36,071 nucleotides of DNA from UBA1738 sp045655325 (GTDB lineage Bacteria > Bacillota > Clostridia > UBA1381). The translations under genes and the position numbers were made by a program. Numbering within the stretch: position 1 is the first letter of the stretch; each line of letters starts with the position of its first letter. The DNA lies in NCBI GenBank assembly GCA_045655325.1, contig JAZOOY010000008.1, forward strand, positions 1-36,071, in the 5' to 3' direction. Below the pieces are notes generated by a model, which saw only the letters and a list, made by a program, of their open reading frames with translations, did not search any database and was not told the DNA's origin. This document shows, piece after piece, positions 32,048-36,071 of this stretch.

Positions 32048-32425
32048 CTATCTCCCCAGAAGTCCCGAAAATCGTGCTATATTCATTAATTTCGTAACAC
32101 GGTCGATGCTTCGTTGACGCTCTGTTCTCATAAACGGCTTTAATGACATTAAAAGATTTGACCTTTGGTCGTTAGAATTGGTCATTTGGTCAAACATATT
32201 CTTTATTTGCCCCATCATTTCAAGCCCTTCAGGAGTTATTTTAGGGAAATTGTTTGGCATCTGGCTTTTAGATTCGCCAACATTTATGCTATTTTCTATC
32301 TGTTCTCCCGTACTTCCCGAATTATCAAGCATACCGCTTGACTTTAACATTTCCATCGCACCTTTTATTTTTTCATCTGCATTATCTCCCAAAAAACCTT
32401 TTAAGGTGCTCATCATATCCGCCAC
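32048..32425 (-). CDS. Conserved-looking small soluble protein, function unknown
   Basis: The 125-residue product starts at GTG 32425, preceded by AAGGAGGG. It is alpha-helical and Met/Lys-rich. The N-terminal part is MADMMSTLKGFLGDNADEKI, a polar Ser/Asn-rich linker fills about 35-60, and the C-terminal region NLLMSLKPFMRTERQRSID followed by KLMNIARFSGLLGR is basic. The C-terminal part is a pattern I have seen in unnamed clostridial proteins near sporulation or small-protein clusters, without known role. It is 12 nt downstream of the gene ending at 32438 and shares helical, amphipathic character with it. Confidence 0.65.
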   Translation of the reverse strand: MADMMSTLKGFLGDNADEKIKGAMEMLKSSGMLDNSGSTGEQIENSINVGESKSQMPNNFPKITPEGLEMMGQIKNMFDQMTNSNDQRSNLLMSLKPFMRTERQRSIDRVTKLMNIARFSGLLGR

Positions 32426-32437
32426 AAAAATCCCTCC

Positions 32438-32707
32438 TTATTTTAGCTTTCTCATTATTTCGTCAACCGACATTCCATTAAGGCTTGAAAGGTCGGCATT
32501 CTTTAGAGAATCGCTTGCCTTTTTTGTATCAAGCTTCATAAACTTTTCCAAAATTGCCTTTTTATCGGCATCTGACAGAGAATTTTTAAGTTTCTGTCCT
32601 TCAGGTGTTTTCATAAATTGTGATACCATATCCGCAGAATTTTTCAGTTTATCACTACCCATTCCCGATAATATCTTTTTAAGTTTGTCGTTCATATTAG
32701 AATCCAC
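32438..32707 (-). CDS. Small helical protein, function unknown
   Basis: The product of about 89 residues is Lys/Ser/Asp-rich and helical, with MNDKLKKILSGMGSDKLK near the start and LSSLNGMSVDEIMRKLK at the end; no signal peptide or cysteine. I chose the GTG at 32707 because AGAGGTGAT lies 8 nt upstream; a longer frame from 32716 would start inside that ribosome site and ATG at 32695 is also possible. It is the first gene of the trio 32707-31787. Nothing in the sequence shows its function. Confidence 0.6.
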   Translation of the reverse strand: MDSNMNDKLKKILSGMGSDKLKNSADMVSQFMKTPEGQKLKNSLSDADKKAILEKFMKLDTKKASDSLKNADLSSLNGMSVDEIMRKLK

Positions 32708-32763
32708 ATAAATCACCTCTTATTTCATTATATTCTATAAGGTAAAAAAATTTACAAAAACTC

Positions 32764-32792
32764 TTGTATTTCCTTGAAATTTGTGGTATAAT
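32764..32792 (+). promoter_or_regulatory. Promoter of the T-box/pheST transcript
   Basis: TTGTAT at 32764-32769 and TATAAT at 32787-32792 are 17 nt apart; the leader begins just downstream. Confidence 0.75.
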
Positions 32793-32809
32793 TCCTTCTG
32801 TATGAATTA

Positions 32810-33057
32810 AAGGCTATGATGAAACAAAGTAGAGTATGCTTTTCCAGAAGAGAGTCGGCGGTCTTGGGCTGTGAGCCGTGGCGGTACAGGCATAACTTGA
32901 AATTTCCTTTCGGAGCCGTATGGGTGAAGCCAGCCTGGTGTGTAGTCCATAACGCAAACGGTGCGTTAAGCCGAAATTAAGTGTCTGCCATTTGGCAGAA
33001 ATATGGGTGGTACCGCGGAGTTTACACTTCGTCCCTGTTTTGGGACGGAGTTTTTTT
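32810..33057 (+). ncRNA. T-box leader (phenylalanine) controlling pheST
   Basis: The leader contains the invariant T-box GGGTGGTACCGCGG at 33005-33018 that pairs with the tRNA acceptor end, the AGAGAG-type sequence near 32841-32846 in stem I, and a hairpin TCTGCC-ATTT-GGCAGA near 32985-33000. A Rho-independent terminator closes it. Uncharged tRNA stabilises the antiterminator and lets transcription continue into pheS. The specifier triplet is probably TTC (Phe) at 32904-32906, in GAAATTTCC before CGGAGC; that placement is by pattern and by the downstream genes. Confidence 0.92.
33027..33057 (+). terminator. T-box attenuator terminator
   Basis: CTTCGTCCC pairs with GGGACGGAG around TGTTTT, followed by seven T residues. 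Its 5' arm overlaps the antiterminator side, giving the on/off choice of the T-box. Confidence 0.9.
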
Positions 33058-33119
33058 ATTTGAAAAATATCCGTCTTCCTAAAGAACAGGAAGATTTCTT
33101 ATTTTAAGGAGGAAAAACA

Positions 33120-34139
33120 ATGAAACAACAGTTAGAGCAAATCAAAAAAACTGCTGAAGAACAGTTGCAAAACGCCGAAACTATTGAAGCTTTGGAAGAA
33201 GCAAGAATTAAGTACCTTGGTAAAAAAGGTGAGCTTACTTCTATCCTAAAGGGTATGGGCAGTCTGTCTGCTGAAGAGCGTCCTGTAATCGGAGCTTTAG
33301 CAAACGAAGTGCGTGAATTCTTAACAAACGCAATTGATTCAAAAAAGGCTGAAATGGAAGCAAAACTTCAGGACGAAAAGCTTAAAAAGGAAGTAATTGA
33401 TATTACAATGCCTGGTAAGCGTTCAAAGGTTGGAAACCTACATCCGCTAACAAAGGTTCTTGATGAGTTCAAGGATACAGTTATCGGTATGGGCTTTGAA
33501 ATTGCAGAAGGTCCTGACGTTGAAACAGACTACTACAACTTTGAAGCACTAAACATTCCAAAAAATCACCCTGCAAGAGATACTCAGGACTCATTCTATG
33601 TTGAAGATAGCATAGTTCTAAGAACCCAGACATCTCCAATGCAGATTCGTGTTATGGAAAACAAGAAGCCACCAATCCGCATTATTGCACCAGGACGTGT
33701 TTACAGAAGTGATGCTATGGACGCAACTCACTCACCTATCTTCCACCAGATTGAAGGTCTTGTTGTTGATAAGGGTATCACAATGGCAGATTTAAAGGGA
33801 ACACTTGAAGCACTAATCAAGTCAATCTATGGCGATAACGCAAAATGCCGTTTCCGTCCACACCACTTCCCATTCACAGAGCCATCAGTTGAAACTGACG
33901 TTCAGTGCTTTAACTGTGGCGGTGAAGGTTGCAGTATGTGTAAGGGCGAAGGCTGGATTGAAATCCTTGGCGGTGGTATGGTTCACCCGAAGGTTCTTTC
34001 AAACTGCGGAATTGACCCAGAAGTTTACTCAGGCTTTGCCTTTGGTATCGGTCTTGAAAGACTTGTTATGGGTAGATATGATATTAACGACATCCGTCTT
34101 TTCTATGAAAATGACGTGAGATTCTTGAAACAATTTTAA
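33120..34139 (+). CDS. pheS: Phenylalanyl-tRNA synthetase alpha subunit
   Basis: The 339-residue catalytic subunit forms an alpha2beta2 enzyme with PheT that charges tRNA-Phe. An N-terminal coiled coil (about 1-85) is followed by the class II core with HPARDTQDSFYVE, PIRIIAPGRVYRSDAMDATH, FHQIEGLVVD (motif 2 region), a CFNCGGEGCSMCKGEGW cysteine cluster and the motif 3 sequence GFAFGIGLERLVMGRY. The length is standard. AAGGAGG precedes the ATG, and the upstream T-box regulates it by tRNA-Phe charging. Confidence 0.98.
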   Translation: MKQQLEQIKKTAEEQLQNAETIEALEEARIKYLGKKGELTSILKGMGSLSAEERPVIGALANEVREFLTNAIDSKKAEMEAKLQDEKLKKEVIDITMPGKRSKVGNLHPLTKVLDEFKDTVIGMGFEIAEGPDVETDYYNFEALNIPKNHPARDTQDSFYVEDSIVLRTQTSPMQIRVMENKKPPIRIIAPGRVYRSDAMDATHSPIFHQIEGLVVDKGITMADLKGTLEALIKSIYGDNAKCRFRPHHFPFTEPSVETDVQCFNCGGEGCSMCKGEGWIEILGGGMVHPKVLSNCGIDPEVYSGFAFGIGLERLVMGRYDINDIRLFYENDVRFLKQF

Positions 34140-34162
34140 TTAAGGAAAGGACTGATTAAACA

Positions 34163-36071
34163 ATGAAAGTACCAATGAGTTGGTTTAACGATTATACAAA
34201 TGTTGACGGCATCGCTCCTAGAGAGTACGCAGAAGCCCTTACCTTAACAGGATCAAAGGTTGAAACCGTTGAGAATATGGGTAAAGACATTCAGAATGTT
34301 GTTACAGGTAAAATCCTTGAAATAACAGAACATCCTGATTCTGACCATATGGTTATCTGCAAAGTTGATGTTAAAGACGAAATACTACAAATCGTAACAG
34401 GTGCGCCAAACGTTAAGGTTGGACAGATTGTTCCTGTTGCTAAAAACGATTCATATTTGCCGGGTGGCATTCACATTAAAACAGGAAAGCTTCGTGGCGT
34501 GGAATCATTCGGTATGCTTTGCTCACACGAAGAGCTTGGCTTATCAGAATCTGACCTTTCATGGGAACCTGAATACGGAATTTTGATTCTTCCTGAAGAT
34601 ACTGAAGTTGGTATGGATATTAAAGACTTCTTTGGTCTTAATGAAGAAGTTGTTGAGTTTGAAATTACATCAAACAGACCTGATTGCTTTAGCGTAATAG
34701 GTCTTGCACGTGAAACTGCGGCTACATTTGGAAAGCCATTTGCAGTTCCTGCACCTACCTATAACGAAACATCAGAAAATATCGCTGATACAATCTCTGT
34801 AACTGTTGAAAATCCTGACAAGTGCTTAAGATACACAGCAAAAATGGTTAAGAACGTAAAAATCGGCCCATCACCAGCTTGGATGGTGCACAGACTAAAG
34901 GCCGCAGGCATTCGTTCAATCAATAACATTGTTGACATTACAAACTATATCCTATTAGAATATGGTCAGCCAATGCATGCATTTGACCTTCGTCACCTAG
35001 CAGGCGGAAAAATCGTTGTCCGTGATGCAAAAGACGGCGAAGTTATAAAGACACTTGATGAACAGGATAGGCTACTTAACTCAAACGACCTTGTTATCGC
35101 AGACGCTGAAAAGGCAGTTGCAATCGCAGGCGTTATGGGTGGTTTCAATTCTGAAATTGAAGAAGATACAACAACAGTTGTATTTGAATCTGCTACATTC
35201 GATGCAGTTTCAGTTCGTTTAACTGCACAGAAGACAGGTCTTAGAACAGAGTCTTCATCAAGATTTGAAAAGGGTCTTGATGTTAACAACACAATCCCTG
35301 CTATAAGCCGTGCTTGTCAATTAGTTGAAGAGCTTGGCTGTGGTGAAATTGTTGGTGGAATGATTGACGTTGTTGGTAACGTTCCTTCACCTACTGTTCT
35401 TGCATTCAGACCTGAAAAGATTGACGCATTCCTAGGAATTGACATTTCAAAAGAAGAAATGGCAGGATACCTTACAACAATTGATTTCAAGGTTGACCTT
35501 GACAAGATGGAAATTGAAGTTCCGTCATTCAGACCTGACGTTGTGGCAGAAGCTGACGTTGCGGAAGAAGTTGCAAGATTCTATGGCTACAACAAGATTC
35601 CTACAACACTAATTTCAGGCGAATCTACAAAGGGTTCATACTCACCGCTACAGAAGTTCAGAAAAGACCTTTGCTCAATGCTTACAGCGCAGGGTATGTA
35701 TGAAATCTATACTTTCACATTTATCGGTGAAAATGAATTTGATAAGCTTAACTTACCAGCTGACAGTTCATTCAGAAACGTTGTTAAAATAAGAAACCCA
35801 CTTGGTGAAGATACTTCAATAATGAGAACAACAATGCTTGCATCAATGCTTGAAACCTTATCTTACAACTATAACCGTAAGAACGAAGAAGCAAAGCTAT
35901 TTGAAATAAGCAAGACTTATATCCCAACCGAACCTGGCAAGCTTCCAAACGAGCCGGAAAAACTTGCAATCGGTATGTATGGAAAAGATGTTGACTTCTT
36001 CGACCTTAAGGGTGCTTTAGAAGAAATCATTGAAGGCCTTAATATCAAGGGCATCACATGGGCACCACTTA
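34163..36071 (+). CDS. pheT: Phenylalanyl-tRNA synthetase beta subunit (3' end outside window)
   Basis: This frame opens with ATG at 34163 (MKVPMSWFNDYTNVDG), 23 nt after pheS, and stays open to the right edge: 636 codons of the roughly 800 usual. Visible domains are the N-terminal part, an EMAP/tRNA-binding OB fold (about 40-150, with HPDSDHMVICKV and GAPNVKVGQIVPVA), and the B3/B4 editing region with FEITSNRPDCFS and RLKAAGIRSINNIVDITNY. The B5 region and the start of the core (VAEEVARFYGYNKIP) follow. The subunit recognises tRNA and edits mischarged Tyr-tRNA. It is read from the same T-box-controlled transcript as pheS. The C-terminal anticodon-binding domain lies outside the window. Confidence 0.97.
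   Translation, partial: MKVPMSWFNDYTNVDGIAPREYAEALTLTGSKVETVENMGKDIQNVVTGKILEITEHPDSDHMVICKVDVKDEILQIVTGAPNVKVGQIVPVAKNDSYLPGGIHIKTGKLRGVESFGMLCSHEELGLSESDLSWEPEYGILILPEDTEVGMDIKDFFGLNEEVVEFEITSNRPDCFSVIGLARETAATFGKPFAVPAPTYNETSENIADTISVTVENPDKCLRYTAKMVKNVKIGPSPAWMVHRLKAAGIRSINNIVDITNYILLEYGQPMHAFDLRHLAGGKIVVRDAKDGEVIKTLDEQDRLLNSNDLVIADAEKAVAIAGVMGGFNSEIEEDTTTVVFESATFDAVSVRLTAQKTGLRTESSSRFEKGLDVNNTIPAISRACQLVEELGCGEIVGGMIDVVGNVPSPTVLAFRPEKIDAFLGIDISKEEMAGYLTTIDFKVDLDKMEIEVPSFRPDVVAEADVAEEVARFYGYNKIPTTLISGESTKGSYSPLQKFRKDLCSMLTAQGMYEIYTFTFIGENEFDKLNLPADSSFRNVVKIRNPLGEDTSIMRTTMLASMLETLSYNYNRKNEEAKLFEISKTYIPTEPGKLPNEPEKLAIGMYGKDVDFFDLKGALEEIIEGLNIKGITWAPL

Larger units (their letters stand above)
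32717..33119 (+). other. Intergenic region upstream of pheS
   Basis: This stretch of about 400 nt separates the divergent small-gene trio from pheS. It contains the pheST promoter (32764-32792), the T-box leader (about 32810-33057) and the pheS ribosome site AAGGAGG near 33105-33111. On the minus strand only a weak promoter (TTGTAA and TATAAT with 19-nt spacing) could be found for the trio. Confidence 0.7.

Noticed and set aside
32708..32716. Upstream GTG start for the 32438 gene
   Set aside because: It lies inside the AGAGGTGAT ribosome binding site, so the GTG at 32707 is the better start.

Overview
The window looks like a chromosomal segment of a low-GC, Gram-positive anaerobe of the class Clostridia, probably a gut or rumen Oscillospirales/Ruminococcaceae-type organism. 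The evidence is secreted proteins ending in type I dockerins, a free-standing S-layer-homology protein, a T-box ahead of pheST, strong AGGAGG ribosome binding sites and TTGACA/TATAAT promoters. No genome comparison was possible, so the taxonomy is inferred.

Layout. 1-1356 (minus): three overlapping phage-type genes (baseplate/tail protein, small tail-associated protein, start of an M15 peptidase endolysin) with no other tail genes upstream in the window. 1558-12436: a glycan locus made of a Gfo/Idh/MocA oxidoreductase and a TIM-barrel sugar isomerase/epimerase overlapping by 4 nt, two very large paralogous secreted GH99/WbsX-like proteins, and a divergent cytosolic GH130-type enzyme. 12479-15518: a ferrous iron uptake module, feoA-feoB plus a 49-residue FeoB-associated Cys-rich protein, divergent from an iron-type DtxR regulator, with three copies of one palindromic operator. 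15557-16228: sfsA.

16265-23067 is a block of exported proteins: a dockerin-tagged calcineurin-type phosphoesterase, a dockerin protein made of four tandem beta-sandwich modules and no catalytic domain, a small dockerin protein, and a bare three-SLH protein. The first two share their modules, promoter and neighbouring terminator, so this block grew by tandem duplication.

23230-29915 is an apparent alpha-glucan operon in the order phosphorylase, PTS permease (domain order A-C-B), EEP-family phosphatase, 4-alpha-glucanotransferase. It reads most simply as a maltose route: PTS uptake to maltose 6'-phosphate, dephosphorylation by a MapP-like enzyme, then disproportionation by MalQ and phosphorolysis by GlgP. 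30029-32707 holds a LysE-type exporter, a DUF4432/aldose-epimerase-like protein and three small conserved-looking unknown genes. 32764-36071 is a phenylalanine T-box leader followed by pheS and the first three quarters of pheT.

Points that stand out: the WLRNHG beta-sandwich module used six times with dockerins; the two GH99-like giants in which a stalk-type domain sits between two copies of one module; shared promoter sequences in the glycan locus; the repeated feo operator with an apparent second regulated promoter inside the operon; and the MapP-type maltose operon with an unusual PTS domain order. No cohesin gene, tRNA, rRNA, CRISPR array or insertion sequence was seen.
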